DNA of 64,000 nucleotides from Azoarcus olearius (GCF_001682385.1 NZ_CP016210.1:868001-932000); one strand, 5' to 3'. Counted from the first letter of the stretch, positions 27,075-36,149 are shown. A program made the numbers and translations. The notes: generated from the letters alone by a model not told the origin.

Positions 27075-28327
27075 GGCAGGCAACGGACGACGTCTTCGTG
27101 GGCGGGGCGGCGCGGGTCGGCGACCGCGAAGTGGCGATAGCCCGCGAGTTGGCCGCCACCACCCGACAGCAGCTGCGGATTCGGCCCTTCGAACCAGTTG
27201 GCGTAATCCTCGCGTTCGGCCGCTGTGCCGCGTCGTTGGGCGCCGTTGCCGCTGCGGATGCGTTCGCCGGCAAACAACACGGCAACCCGGCATTGCCCGA
27301 GCCCCACCGGTGCCGGCGCGGCCGCGCTCTCGGCCAGTGAGGCCGTGAGGCAGGCGCTGCCATCGGTGCAGACCACGAAGCGCGCCTGTTCGCGCCAGTT
27401 GTCGTGCCGCGCGGCGGCCGTCAAGGCAAGGCCGAGTGCTGCTGCGTCGGGAAGCGGTCCCTGCGCCAGCGGGCCGGCGACAGGCACGGCGTGACGGTCG
27501 ACGAACGCTGGCTGCAGCGACGCGGTGACGAGGGCTGCGGCGGCAGTGTCGAGAAAGCCGTTGAGGTAGGCGGCGAATTCGGGCCGCCGCCGCAGCGCGT
27601 CGAAAATGTCGTCGGTGGTCAGCCAGGCAATCAGGTCGTTGTTGGACGTGTTGCCGGCCTCGCCCTGATGCACGCTGAGCGGCCCGGTCGCGGTCGGGAC
27701 ATAGCCGCCCTCGAGGTAGTGCGCGATGTCATCCGCGGCCCGTGCGCCGCCGCTGCAGCGGGCGGCGCTGGGCGGACGTTGCTGTCCCTGCAGTGCGCGG
27801 CCAGGGGCGAAGACCACCGCGAGCGCGCGCGCAGAAGGGGCGTCGGACCCCGCCAGGACGTGCCCGCCGAGCGAGCGCAGTTCGAAGTCGCCCGGCGAGT
27901 CCCAGTCGAATACCTGCGCCTTGGGGTTGTTCTTGCCGCTGGCCGCCACCGCATACCACAGGCACTCGCCGTCGCCATCGCGCACGTCTGCAAGACCCAG
28001 CGTGCGATACGGGAAGCGCCCGAAGGCCGCGAGGCCGCGGCTGCCGCAGGCGCCGGCGGGTGCGCCATCGTTGCCGCTGTCCGGGCAGGGTAAATAGCCG
28101 TATCCCTGGTCGGGATGGCGCTCCGGATAGCTGAGCGCATAGCCGGCGAGGGCTGCGCGGGCGGAGGCGAGCGTCTCGAGGCTGGCCGCGGTGTGGCGCG
28201 CCCGTATCTTCCCTTCAAGATCGGTACCGGCAACGAACAGCGCGGCCCCAACCACCGCCGCGAGCAGAAGCAGGCCGAGCAGCGCGACGCCGCCGCTTCT
28301 GTGTGCCACAGGGATGGAGTGCCTCAT
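27071..28327 (-). CDS. Large pseudopilin-like protein with LPCP motif, GspK-like leader (418 aa)
   Basis: 418 residues. The N-terminus (HRSGG|VALLGLLLLAAVVGA) looks like a prepilin leader and hydrophobic helix but has Gly instead of Glu at mature position 5, as in GspK. The following domain repeats the motif pair of the 229-residue neighbour: YLPCPD at 78-83 and FPYRTLGL at 105-112, then GDGECLWYAV. A further 290 residues with several cysteines are unrecognised. By analogy with GspK it may sit at the tip of the pseudopilus; no sequence match to the GspK globular fold is evident to me. Confidence 0.8.
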   Translation of the reverse strand: MRHSIPVAHRSGGVALLGLLLLAAVVGAALFVAGTDLEGKIRARHTAASLETLASARAALAGYALSYPERHPDQGYGYLPCPDSGNDGAPAGACGSRGLAAFGRFPYRTLGLADVRDGDGECLWYAVAASGKNNPKAQVFDWDSPGDFELRSLGGHVLAGSDAPSARALAVVFAPGRALQGQQRPPSAARCSGGARAADDIAHYLEGGYVPTATGPLSVHQGEAGNTSNNDLIAWLTTDDIFDALRRRPEFAAYLNGFLDTAAAALVTASLQPAFVDRHAVPVAGPLAQGPLPDAAALGLALTAAARHDNWREQARFVVCTDGSACLTASLAESAAAPAPVGLGQCRVAVLFAGERIRSGNGAQRRGTAAEREDYANWFEGPNPQLLSGGGGQLAGYRHFAVADPRRPAHEDVVRCLP

Positions 28328-28710
28328 GGCAGGGGCTCGCGCGTGCCGGTGATCGCGCGGCGCCAGCGCGGCGCGGGCTCGGGGGCGTCCGTGTCGCCCA
28401 GGCGCAGCGGGGCGGCTGCCAGGCTGAACGTGGCCTCGCCGTGCGCGGGGTCGAACCGGAGTCGGGCGCCGGCTTCCAGGACGCGTGGCTCGCCGTCGAG
28501 CCAGACGAGCGTGCGGCCGCGGCCGGTGCGTAGCACCCCGTCCAGCCGCGGTGCCGCGGCAGTCGGGCTGGTGGTCGGCGGAGGTGAAACTGCCAGCGCG
28601 CCGGCGGCACGTTCGGCCGGCGTGAAGAACAAGCGTCCGAGCGGGGCCGCGGGGGCGGAGCCGGACCACAGCGCGAGCAGGAGCGGGAGCAGGGCGGATC
28701 GCCGCTTCAC
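28324..28710 (-). CDS. Small periplasmic pilus-assembly protein, PilP/MshK-like
   Basis: 128 residues starting at a GTG that overlaps the previous stop (GTGA). A signal peptide (LLPLLLALWSGSAPA) is followed by GRLFFTPAERAAGALA, a segment common in small periplasmic proteins of MSHA-like and related pilus operons, then a proline-rich linker. A beta-rich domain ends the protein (LDGVLRTGRGRTLVWLDGEP). In such systems this protein couples the inner-membrane PilN/O pair to the secretin. The assignment rests on position and on this short motif. Confidence 0.75.
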   Translation of the reverse strand: MKRRSALLPLLLALWSGSAPAAPLGRLFFTPAERAAGALAVSPPPTTSPTAAAPRLDGVLRTGRGRTLVWLDGEPRVLEAGARLRFDPAHGEATFSLAAAPLRLGDTDAPEPAPRWRRAITGTREPLP

Positions 28711-29297
28711 GGCGCCCTGCCCGGCCCCGACAGGGCGATCCAGTCGAATTCGCATTCCGCGTGGAGCGCGGCAGGTGCGGGGTTTGTGCTGCGCCGAAGG
28801 ACGTCGCAACCGCGGCCGATGACGAGGGCGTCCGCCGTGCCGGCGACGCCGTCGAGGAGGTCCAGCAGCGCCTCCTCGTGAGAAAGCTCGACGGCGATAC
28901 GTGCGGTGGCCGCGTGTAGCCCCTGCGGGCTGTCCGCCAGCAGCGGGCGTGCAGCGGTGAACTGCACGCTCACGTGCCCAAGCTCCTGCGTGGCGAGCTG
29001 GCGGGCAAGGGTGTCGGCCCAGCGCGCGGTGCGCTCGGGGCCGAGCGTGCCGTGTGCGAGCAGTGCGCGATAGCTTGCAAGATCACTGCGCAGTTGCAGG
29101 AGGCTTTGGCGCGTGGCATCGATGCCGGCGCTTGTGTCCGCCAACTCCCGCTGCAGGCGGGCCGAAGCCGCCCGCTCGACTTCCTGGTGGGTCAGCGCCG
29201 CGGCAAGCGTTGCCCCGCCGATCAGCAGCAGCGCCGCTCCAAGGACAAGCGCGCGGTAGCTCGAGGCGTGAGTACGCCATGCACGCCGGCGATTCAT
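28707..29297 (-). CDS. PilO/GspM-like inner-membrane assembly protein
   Basis: 196 residues with one N-terminal membrane segment (RALVLGAALLLIGGATLAAAL), an Ala/Leu/Gln-rich periplasmic coiled region (residues 40-100) and a small ferredoxin-like domain near 105-190 (VSVQFTAARPLLADSPQG). This layout is that of PilO, MshJ or GspM. It overlaps both neighbours by four bases. It would pair with the preceding PilN-like domain to form the inner-membrane ring of the assembly platform. Confidence 0.75.
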   Translation of the reverse strand: MNRRRAWRTHASSYRALVLGAALLLIGGATLAAALTHQEVERAASARLQRELADTSAGIDATRQSLLQLRSDLASYRALLAHGTLGPERTARWADTLARQLATQELGHVSVQFTAARPLLADSPQGLHAATARIAVELSHEEALLDLLDGVAGTADALVIGRGCDVLRRSTNPAPAALHAECEFDWIALSGPGRAP

Positions 29298-30718
29298 GCG
29301 GGCTCCAGAAACTGGAGTTCGAGCCGGAGATGTCCGGCGGGTGTCGCGCCGGGGGCGGTTTCAGCGGGGATCGGCCGGAGCTGGATACCCGGCTGGCGCG
29401 CGAGATCGGCGGCAAGGCGTTCGGCACCACGCGCGCTGGCGCGGTCATCGCTTCCGTCCAGTTCGAGCCGCAGGGTCACCCGCAGCGGTGCCGGGCCGGC
29501 GCCGTCCTGCGGCGGTCGCTCCCAGCGCAGTTCGTGCAGCACTGCCTGCGGGTGGCGGTCGAGCACCGCGGCGATGGTCGCCAGTGCCTGCCGGGGTTCC
29601 GCGTGAAGCCGGCGTTGGCGGCCAAGCTCGGCCGCGATCGCGCGCATCGCGGCGGGCGGGTGCGGCGTTGCGGGCGTGTCGGCCTGAAGTGCCGCAAGGG
29701 TGCGTGCGTCGACGGCCAGTCGCTCCGTGAGCTCGGCGTTGTGCTGCACGAGCGGGCGCGTCGAGAGGGCGACGCCCGCTGCCCCGGCAAGCGCGATGAC
29801 GCCGACTGCAGCGGCCATCCCGCCGAGGGTGGCGAGGGCACGGCGGGCGCGGAAGACGCGTACCAAGTCTGCGGGGGCGTGCCCGGCCTGCGGGTGCAGC
29901 GCGCGGCTCAGTAGCCGGTGGAGTGGGGCGAGCCAAGCGGCGTCGGGGCCGGCGGGCGACGGCAGGTGCAGCGCGACCGGTTGGAAGGGCGCCGGGATGC
30001 CGCCTTCATGGTGCGGGCCGGAATTGTGCGCGGCGACGAGGTCTTCGGCGCCCACGCCGACGATCGTCAGCGGCGTGCGCCGGTCGGTCAGGTCGTGGGC
30101 GTAGAGGTGGGCCTCGCTGCGCCGCAGCGGCGCTTCCTCGCCGTCACCGATCAGGCGGGAGAACCGCAGCTGCCCGTGCTGGAAATAGCTGTGCCGCTCA
30201 CCCGCGGGGGACGCGCTCACCAGCAGGAAGTCGCCGCGCAGGACGGGCTGGCGGCGGCCGTGCCGGCGCACCCACAGGGCGAGCGCGAAGCCCATGCCGT
30301 GCAGTGAGCGTACCGCACTGCCTTGCGCGGCCAGACGCTGCAGCCAGGGTTCGAGCGCATCCGCGGGCGTGAGCGCGGACAGCAGCACTGTCTCCCGTGG
30401 GGGCGCACCGGATGGCGCCCGGAAGGGCTGCGCCGCGGTGTATGGGGTGTCGGGAAAGTGCTGCCGGCATCGGCGCGAGATCAGCGATGTCCGGTCGCGG
30501 CCCCGGCTGCGCGGGAGGGTTTCCAGGCGCAAGCTTTCGCCCGCGAGGTCGGCGAGCAGCGTAAAGGAGGCGGCCGGGCAGGTGCTCAGCCATTCAGAAA
30601 AGGCCGCGTGGCCCGCCGCATCGGCGGCGAAGTGCGGTCCGGGCGCCAGGCCGCTGCGCTGCTGCGTCCATGCCCTTGCGCCGGCCGCGGAAATCAGGAG
30701 CAGGCAGTCTCGTCCCAT
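29294..30718 (-). CDS. Fused PilM-PilN-like (GspL/MshI-like) protein
   Basis: 474 residues. Residues 1-290 are cytoplasmic and resemble a degenerate actin-like PilM/GspL cytoplasmic domain; no clear ATP phosphate loop is visible. One membrane segment at about 294-318 (LGGMAAAVGVIALAGAAGVAL) leads to a periplasmic coiled stretch and a ferredoxin-like domain (VTLRLELDGSDDR, HLRLELQFLEP) as in PilN. A single chain with this order is the GspL arrangement, whereas most type IV pilus systems split it in two. It starts 6 bases after the platform gene. Confidence 0.75.
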   Translation of the reverse strand: MGRDCLLLISAAGARAWTQQRSGLAPGPHFAADAAGHAAFSEWLSTCPAASFTLLADLAGESLRLETLPRSRGRDRTSLISRRCRQHFPDTPYTAAQPFRAPSGAPPRETVLLSALTPADALEPWLQRLAAQGSAVRSLHGMGFALALWVRRHGRRQPVLRGDFLLVSASPAGERHSYFQHGQLRFSRLIGDGEEAPLRRSEAHLYAHDLTDRRTPLTIVGVGAEDLVAAHNSGPHHEGGIPAPFQPVALHLPSPAGPDAAWLAPLHRLLSRALHPQAGHAPADLVRVFRARRALATLGGMAAAVGVIALAGAAGVALSTRPLVQHNAELTERLAVDARTLAALQADTPATPHPPAAMRAIAAELGRQRRLHAEPRQALATIAAVLDRHPQAVLHELRWERPPQDGAGPAPLRVTLRLELDGSDDRASARGAERLAADLARQPGIQLRPIPAETAPGATPAGHLRLELQFLEPA

Positions 30719-30724
30719 GGCGGC

Positions 30725-31930
30725 CTACAGCGGCAGCTTTCCGAGCACGTCGTAGATGGGGCCGAGGATCGCGCTCATGATCCACAGCATCAGCAGGCCG
30801 AGCAGCACAGTGAGCGCCGGCTCGACCGCGGCTTGCAAGCGCGCGACGCCTTCCTGCAGTTCGCGCTCGTAGAAGGCGCCGGCGTGCCGCAGGGCGCGGT
30901 CGAGCGTACCGCTGTGCTCGCCGACCCGCAGCATCCGTGTGACCCGCGGCGGGAACACGCGGGTTGAGGCAAGCGCTCCGCTCAGATCTGCCCCGGCCGC
31001 AATGTCGTCGGCGACCTGCTCCAGGCCGGTGCGGACCACAAGGTTGCCTGCGGTGCCCGCGGCGGTGGTGACTGCGGCGACGATCGGCACGCCGGCCTCG
31101 TAGGACACCGCGAGGACCTGGCAGACGCGGGCGAGCAGCGCGGTGTGCCACAGCCCGCCGACCACCGGCAGACGCAGCAGCGCGGCGTGGACCTGAAGGC
31201 GGAATGCGATGCTGCGCAGGAGCGCGAGGCGCACGCCGGCGAGGCAAAGGACCGCCACGACCGTGGCCCAGGCGCCGTGCCTGAGCACGAGGTCCGACAG
31301 GCTGAGCAGCGCGCGGGTTTGCCACGGCAGGGTTTCGCCCAGGCTGCGGAACAGGGAGCTCAGTTGCGGCACCACGAAGACCAGGGCTGTTCCGGCCGCG
31401 ACCGCAAGAACCGCAAGCACGAAGGTGGGATAGATAGACATCCGGCGCAGATGGGCGGCCACCTGCGCACTGCGTTCCAGCGTCGCCGCCAGATGGTGCA
31501 GGACTGCGGGGAGGCGCCCGGCCTGCTCGCCGGCGCGCAGCAGGCTGACGAAGACCTCGTCGAACAGATCGGCGCGCGCGGCGCAGGCGTCGGACAGGGT
31601 GTCGCCGCCCTCGAGCGCGGTCGCGATGTCGTCCCAGGGGCGCGCGGCGGGCGTCGCGTTGCCCTCGCCGAGGTCGCGCAGGGCCTCCACCAGCGGGATG
31701 CCGGCCTCCAGCAGATGGGCGAGCTGGGCGCAGAACGCGCCCAGCTCGCGCGCGGGCAGGCGAGGCTGGGGCCGAAGGCTGCGGCGCGCCACTTCGCCGT
31801 GGATGAGGGTGAGCCCGCGGGTGGCGAGCCGTGCTTCGAGATCGTTGAGGTGCAGCGCGTGGGCCCGACCGCGCACCCGGCGGCCGTCGCCGTTGACCGC
31901 GCGATAGGCATGGGCCTGCAGTCTGCTCAT
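30725..31930 (-). CDS. Inner-membrane platform protein (PilC/GspF/MshG family)
   Basis: Polytopic platform protein of 401 residues on which the assembly ATPase acts. Two repeated GspF domains are visible: FCAQLAHLLEAGIPLVEALRDL near residue 80, and ARVCQVLAVSYEAGVPIV near residue 275. Three membrane segments include YPTFVLAVLAVAAGTALVF and VLLGLLMLWIMSAILGP at the C-terminus. The ATG overlaps the ATPase stop by four bases. Length and repeats fit the family well. Confidence 0.92.
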   Translation of the reverse strand: MSRLQAHAYRAVNGDGRRVRGRAHALHLNDLEARLATRGLTLIHGEVARRSLRPQPRLPARELGAFCAQLAHLLEAGIPLVEALRDLGEGNATPAARPWDDIATALEGGDTLSDACAARADLFDEVFVSLLRAGEQAGRLPAVLHHLAATLERSAQVAAHLRRMSIYPTFVLAVLAVAAGTALVFVVPQLSSLFRSLGETLPWQTRALLSLSDLVLRHGAWATVVAVLCLAGVRLALLRSIAFRLQVHAALLRLPVVGGLWHTALLARVCQVLAVSYEAGVPIVAAVTTAAGTAGNLVVRTGLEQVADDIAAGADLSGALASTRVFPPRVTRMLRVGEHSGTLDRALRHAGAFYERELQEGVARLQAAVEPALTVLLGLLMLWIMSAILGPIYDVLGKLPL

Positions 31931-33636
31931 CGCCGGGCTCCACGGACGTCGACGACGCGCAGCAGTTCTTCCAGCGTGGTGTCTCCGGCCCGCACCCGGG
32001 CGAGCCCCGCAGCGGCAAGCCCGACATGGCCCTGACGCTGCGCATGGGCGAGCAGGTCGGAACGGTTGGCGCCGCGGGCGAGGAGGTCGTCCAGCCCCGT
32101 GTCGACCGGCAGGATTTCCATCAGCGCGAGCCGGCCGCGATAGCCCTGGAAGTTGCAGCGGGCACAGCCGCGGGCCTGCATCCGGGTGGCGGCTGTGCTG
32201 TCGTTGGTGGCGAGGTAGGGTCGCGCCCACGGCTCGATCGCCACTGTTTCGGCGCAGTCCGGGCAAAGGCGGCGCACCAGGCGTTGGGCGACGATGCCGA
32301 TGAGGTTACCCGCCAGCATCTCGGGCGACACCCCCAGTTCGCGCAGCCGGGGCAGCGCGCCGAGCGCCGAGCCGGCGTGCAGCGTCGAATACACCTGATG
32401 ACCGGTGACTGCCGCCCGCAGCGCCATGGCCGCGGTGTCGGCATCGCGGATTTCGCCGATCAGCAGTACATCCGGGTCCTGCCGCAGCATTGCCCGCACG
32501 CCTTCGGCGAAGCCGATGCGCCCGCTGTCGGCGACCTGGGTCTGGCGTAGCCGCGGCATCGGATATTCGACCGGATCCTCCAGCGTCATGATGCTTCGCG
32601 CCTCGGTATTGAGATGCGCGAGCAAGGAGTACAGCGTGGTGGTCTTGCCGCTGCCGGTGGGGCCGGTGACGAGGATCAGGCCCTCGGGGCGGGCGATCAT
32701 CGCTTCGAGCGCGGCCAGGTCTCCGGCGCCCAGGCCGAGGTCGGAGAGCGGGACCACGCCCTTGCTGCGGTCGAGCAGGCGCAGCACGACGTTTTCGCCG
32801 TGCAGCGTCGGCATGCACGAAACGCGGAAGTCGATGGCATGGCCGGCGACGTCGAACGAGAAGCGGCCGTCCTGCGGGACACGGGTCTCGGCAATGTTGA
32901 GGCCGGCAAGGACCTTGATCCGCACCGCCATTGCCGGCCAGTAGGTGGCGTGAAGCGCGCGGGTCTGCCGCAACACACCGTCGATGCGGCAGCGGACGCG
33001 CAGATGGTGAGCCTCGGGTTCGAAGTGGATGTCGGATGCGTCGCGCTTCACCGCGTCGAGCAGCAGCGCATCCACCAGCCGGACCAGGGCCTGGGGGTGT
33101 CCCTCGCCGCCGGGCCGCTGGGGTGGGGGCGGGGCACCGGTTTCGAGTTCGTGCAGGATGCTCTCGAGCGACTGCGCCCGGCCGTAGTGGCGCTCGATCG
33201 CGCGGCCGAGTTCGGGGCCTGCTGCCAGCAGGCATTCCACCCGGCGCAACTGCGGACACAGCGCGAGCAGCTTGTCGATGACGGCGCGGTCGTCGGTTGC
33301 CGCGGTGGCGATGGTGAGCACGCCCCGGTCCGTATCCAGGCTCAGGGGCAGCAACTGGTTCCGCCGCGCGAATTCGACCGGCACCAGGGCGAGCGCCGCG
33401 TCATCCGGCAGGCTGCGGGCGAGGTCGACCGGCCGCCGTCCGCTCGCTTCGGAGATCACGCCGCGCAGTGCCGACTCGGACAGGAATCCCAGCCCGAGCA
33501 GCAGATCTGCCAGCGGCCGCGGGGCGCGCTGCTGCTCCATTCGGGCAATGCGCAGCTGGTCCTGTCCGATGACGCCGGCCGCGAGCAACAGCGTGGCGAG
33601 GGCGTCGTGATCGGGGAGGGGCGCCACGGCGTTCAT
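31927..33636 (-). CDS. Assembly ATPase (GspE/PilB/MshE family)
   Basis: Cytoplasmic hexameric ATPase of 569 residues that drives pilus or pseudopilus extension. An N-terminal MshEN/GspE_N domain (residues 1-165) precedes the ATPase core. Walker A is GPTGSGKT (325-332), the Asp box is near SIMTLEDPVEYP, Walker B is LLIGEIRD (391-398) and the His box is GHQVYSTLHAG. The zinc tetracysteine motif is C458/C461 with C491/C494, which marks extension ATPases rather than PilT retraction ATPases. Both ends overlap the neighbouring genes. Confidence 0.94.
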   Translation of the reverse strand: MNAVAPLPDHDALATLLLAAGVIGQDQLRIARMEQQRAPRPLADLLLGLGFLSESALRGVISEASGRRPVDLARSLPDDAALALVPVEFARRNQLLPLSLDTDRGVLTIATAATDDRAVIDKLLALCPQLRRVECLLAAGPELGRAIERHYGRAQSLESILHELETGAPPPPQRPGGEGHPQALVRLVDALLLDAVKRDASDIHFEPEAHHLRVRCRIDGVLRQTRALHATYWPAMAVRIKVLAGLNIAETRVPQDGRFSFDVAGHAIDFRVSCMPTLHGENVVLRLLDRSKGVVPLSDLGLGAGDLAALEAMIARPEGLILVTGPTGSGKTTTLYSLLAHLNTEARSIMTLEDPVEYPMPRLRQTQVADSGRIGFAEGVRAMLRQDPDVLLIGEIRDADTAAMALRAAVTGHQVYSTLHAGSALGALPRLRELGVSPEMLAGNLIGIVAQRLVRRLCPDCAETVAIEPWARPYLATNDSTAATRMQARGCARCNFQGYRGRLALMEILPVDTGLDDLLARGANRSDLLAHAQRQGHVGLAAAGLARVRAGDTTLEELLRVVDVRGARR

Positions 33637-34337
33637 CGCGTTGCGGTGAGGGCGTGCAGGCGCCCGCGGGCCTGTTCCGGGTCGAAGCTGTGCGGCCGCA
33701 GCAAGGCTGCTTCGAGGGCGCGCGCATAGAAGCCGGCTGCGCTGCGTTGACGCAGGTGGTCCAGGCCAACGGCCAGATTGAAGAGGACGTCGGGTTCGTC
33801 CGGGTTGAACGTGTAGGCGCGGAAGTAGGCATCCTGCGCCTCGGCCCAGCGATCCTGGCGGGCGAGCAGGTTTCCGAGGGCGAGATGCAAGGCGGCCGCG
33901 TCGGGGTGGCGGCCGAGCAGGCGGCGCAGCCGGTCTTCGCTGGCAGGTGCCGTCTCCGCGCCGAGGCTGTACAACGCGGCGTGCGCCAGCGGGTCGTCGG
34001 GAGACACCTCGAGCGCGGCACGGAACCAGCTTGCAGCGCCCGCTGCATCCCCCTGCCGAAGCAGCACCACGGCGACACCATTGCGCGCCTCCACCGCGGT
34101 CGGCGCCTGCCGCAGGGCGTGGATGTAATGGGCGCGCGCCGCGTCGAGTTGTCCCGCTTCGAGCGCGGCATGGGCGGCGGCGAGGCTGGTGTAAGGGGTG
34201 GCGTCGTCCTGCAGCGGCGTGCCGCCTTCGGCACGAGCGGTGGATAAAGCCAGCACAGCGAGAAGCACCGCCGTTGCCGCCCGGGGCGAGGGGTGGGGGC
34301 GGGAACCGGGGAGCCGGGACGGGGGCAGGCGCTTCAC
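33633..34337 (-). CDS. TPR protein of the pilus/secretion operon (MshN/PilF-like)
   Basis: 234 residues with a GTG start that overlaps the secretin stop. A signal-anchor segment (TAVLLAVLALSTARA) precedes four or five tetratricopeptide repeats from about residue 50 to 225 (AHAALEAGQLDAARAHYIHA, then AWFRAALEVSPDDPLAHAAL, then AQDAYFRAYTFNPDEPDV). MshN and the PilF/PilW pilotins are TPR proteins in equivalent positions. No lipobox is seen, so an MshN-like inner-membrane or periplasmic scaffold is more likely than a pilotin. Confidence 0.8.
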   Translation of the reverse strand: MKRLPPSRLPGSRPHPSPRAATAVLLAVLALSTARAEGGTPLQDDATPYTSLAAAHAALEAGQLDAARAHYIHALRQAPTAVEARNGVAVVLLRQGDAAGAASWFRAALEVSPDDPLAHAALYSLGAETAPASEDRLRRLLGRHPDAAALHLALGNLLARQDRWAEAQDAYFRAYTFNPDEPDVLFNLAVGLDHLRQRSAAGFYARALEAALLRPHSFDPEQARGRLHALTATR

Positions 34338-35923
34338 GGCTGGCCTAGTCCCGGGTTTGCCCGCACCCGCAACGGGGTGCCATGGGGGTGGCCGATGTCG
34401 AAGAAGCCGGCGTCCGGCAGATGCTGGCGCAGTTCGGCGTAGTCGCCGCCGAGCGCGGGGTCTTCGACCACCACCGGCCGCAGGAAGATCACGAGTTCGC
34501 TGCGCCGCACGGCGTTGTCGCGGTGGCTGAAGACCTCACCGAGCAGTGGAAGGCTTCCGAGCAGCGGAATGCGTCCGGTGTCGTAATCGACCTTGTCCTC
34601 GATCAGCCCGCCAAGCACCGCGGTTTCGCCGCTGCGCAGCCGCAGCACGGATTCGATCTCGCGCGTGCGGATCTGCGGCACGCGGTTGGGAATGCTGCCG
34701 AGCGAGGGGTTGGGATCGTCCTTGAAGCCGGAGATGCTGGAGATCGTCGGGCGCACGTTGAGGATGATTTCGCCGCCCGCGCTGACCTGCGCGGTGAGCG
34801 CCATCACCATCCCGACCGACACCGACTGCGGTGTCGTCGTCGCGGTGGTCTTCTCTCGGTCGGCGTCGTCGTACTGGGTGGTGGAGGCGTCCACCAGGAA
34901 ATACACCACCTCCTCGACGACTTTCAGCATGGCCGTCTGGTTGTTGAGCACCGAGAGCCGCGGGCTGGACAGGATTTTGGCGCTGCCGAAGGTTTCGAGA
35001 AGGTCCAGCCGCACGTCGAGGCGGTCGGAGAGGTAGCTCAGGGTGGGCGTCAGTGCGTTCGCGTCGCCGCTGCCGCGCGCGGCGACCCGCCAGTTGGGGT
35101 TGCCGAGGCGCCGCCAGTCGATGCCCTGCTGGTACTCGTCGCCAAGCGCGACTTCGACGATGGTGGCTTCGATCATCACCTGGCGGCGCGCCGCACGCTG
35201 CACCGCATCGATGAACTCGGCGATGCGGCTGTGCTGGCGCGCGGTGGCGCGCACGACCAGGACACCGCTTTCGCGGTTGCTCACCACGGCGTCGGCATCC
35301 TTGCCCAGTTCGAGGATGGCGCGCAGGTTGGCTTCCAGCGACTCCCAGAAGCGGTTCGCGGAGGTCGATTCGATCTGCGTGATCGAGGCGTTGCCGCCGC
35401 TGGTGCGGGCAGCGCCGAGCGCCGACGACGAGGTGGCGATCTGGGTGCTGGTGGCGACGGTGCCGGACATGCCGCGGGTGAGGTTGACGTAGTCGAGCCG
35501 GTAGGTGCGGTGGAAGGCGGCGTCGGGCATCACGGCGAGGTGGCGGCCGTCCAGTTCGAAGCGCATGTCCACCTGGCGGGCGATGCGTTCCAGCAACTGG
35601 CGCAGCGGCTGGTTGACCGCATTGAGCGTGACCGTGCCCTGCAGGCCCGGATGCAGGTCGATCTCCAGTCCGCTTTCGCGTGCCAGGGAAAACAGCAGGG
35701 ACTCCACCGGCACCTTGTTGACCACGATCGAATAGGTCTCTTCCGCAGCGACGGGGCGCGGTGGCGGAAGCGTGAGGGCGCCGGGTGCGGGTGCAGGGAT
35801 GGGCGCGAGCACGGCTGTTGCCGGCGTAGTGCCGAGATGGCCCAGCGCCGGCGGCGCCTGGAGCGGCGCGCACGCCGCCGCGAGCAGCGCGGCAAGCACG
35901 GCGGTGATCGGCTGAGGACGCAT
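34334..35923 (-). CDS. Outer-membrane secretin (PilQ/GspD/MshL-like)
   Basis: 529 residues forming the outer-membrane channel. The N-terminus (LAALLAAACAPL) resembles a lipobox, so it may be a lipoprotein. An STN domain follows (VESLLFSLARESGLEIDLHP), then a secretin N1 domain with a Ser/Thr-rich insert near residues 170-200, and then the C-terminal secretin domain with VPQIRTREIESVL and the GETAVLGGLIEDK signature. The short N region with STN resembles MshL more than GspD. The ATG at 35923 gives the export signal; it is the first gene of the operon. Confidence 0.9.
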   Translation of the reverse strand: MRPQPITAVLAALLAAACAPLQAPPALGHLGTTPATAVLAPIPAPAPGALTLPPPRPVAAEETYSIVVNKVPVESLLFSLARESGLEIDLHPGLQGTVTLNAVNQPLRQLLERIARQVDMRFELDGRHLAVMPDAAFHRTYRLDYVNLTRGMSGTVATSTQIATSSSALGAARTSGGNASITQIESTSANRFWESLEANLRAILELGKDADAVVSNRESGVLVVRATARQHSRIAEFIDAVQRAARRQVMIEATIVEVALGDEYQQGIDWRRLGNPNWRVAARGSGDANALTPTLSYLSDRLDVRLDLLETFGSAKILSSPRLSVLNNQTAMLKVVEEVVYFLVDASTTQYDDADREKTTATTTPQSVSVGMVMALTAQVSAGGEIILNVRPTISSISGFKDDPNPSLGSIPNRVPQIRTREIESVLRLRSGETAVLGGLIEDKVDYDTGRIPLLGSLPLLGEVFSHRDNAVRRSELVIFLRPVVVEDPALGGDYAELRQHLPDAGFFDIGHPHGTPLRVRANPGLGQP

Positions 35924-35961
35924 CGGCGTGTTCGCGGATATGGCAAATGAATAGACGCGGC

Positions 35962-35990
35962 ATTCTAGGGGGTGAATCCGGAAATGACAA
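35962..35990 (-). promoter_or_regulatory. Promoter of the pilus/secretion-like operon
   Basis: On the minus strand TTGTCA (35985-35990) and TAGAAT (35962-35967) are separated by 17 bases, each one mismatch from the sigma-70 consensus. The predicted transcript starts near 35955, about 30 bases before the secretin ATG. No sigma-54 GG-N10-GC element is seen here, unlike pilA promoters. Confidence 0.75.
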
Positions 35991-36149
35991 AAAGATATTT
36001 CGGGTCGCTTCGGGACGCGCGCGGAAAGCCCGTCGTGAATGCCGCGCGTCGGGCTGGCGTTGCCGGTGAGCAACATCCGCCCGGGCGTCGTCCGGCGGCG
36101 CTCTGTTAAACTGCGCCGTTTTCCGAGCGTCCAGGAATCGTCCGCCCCA

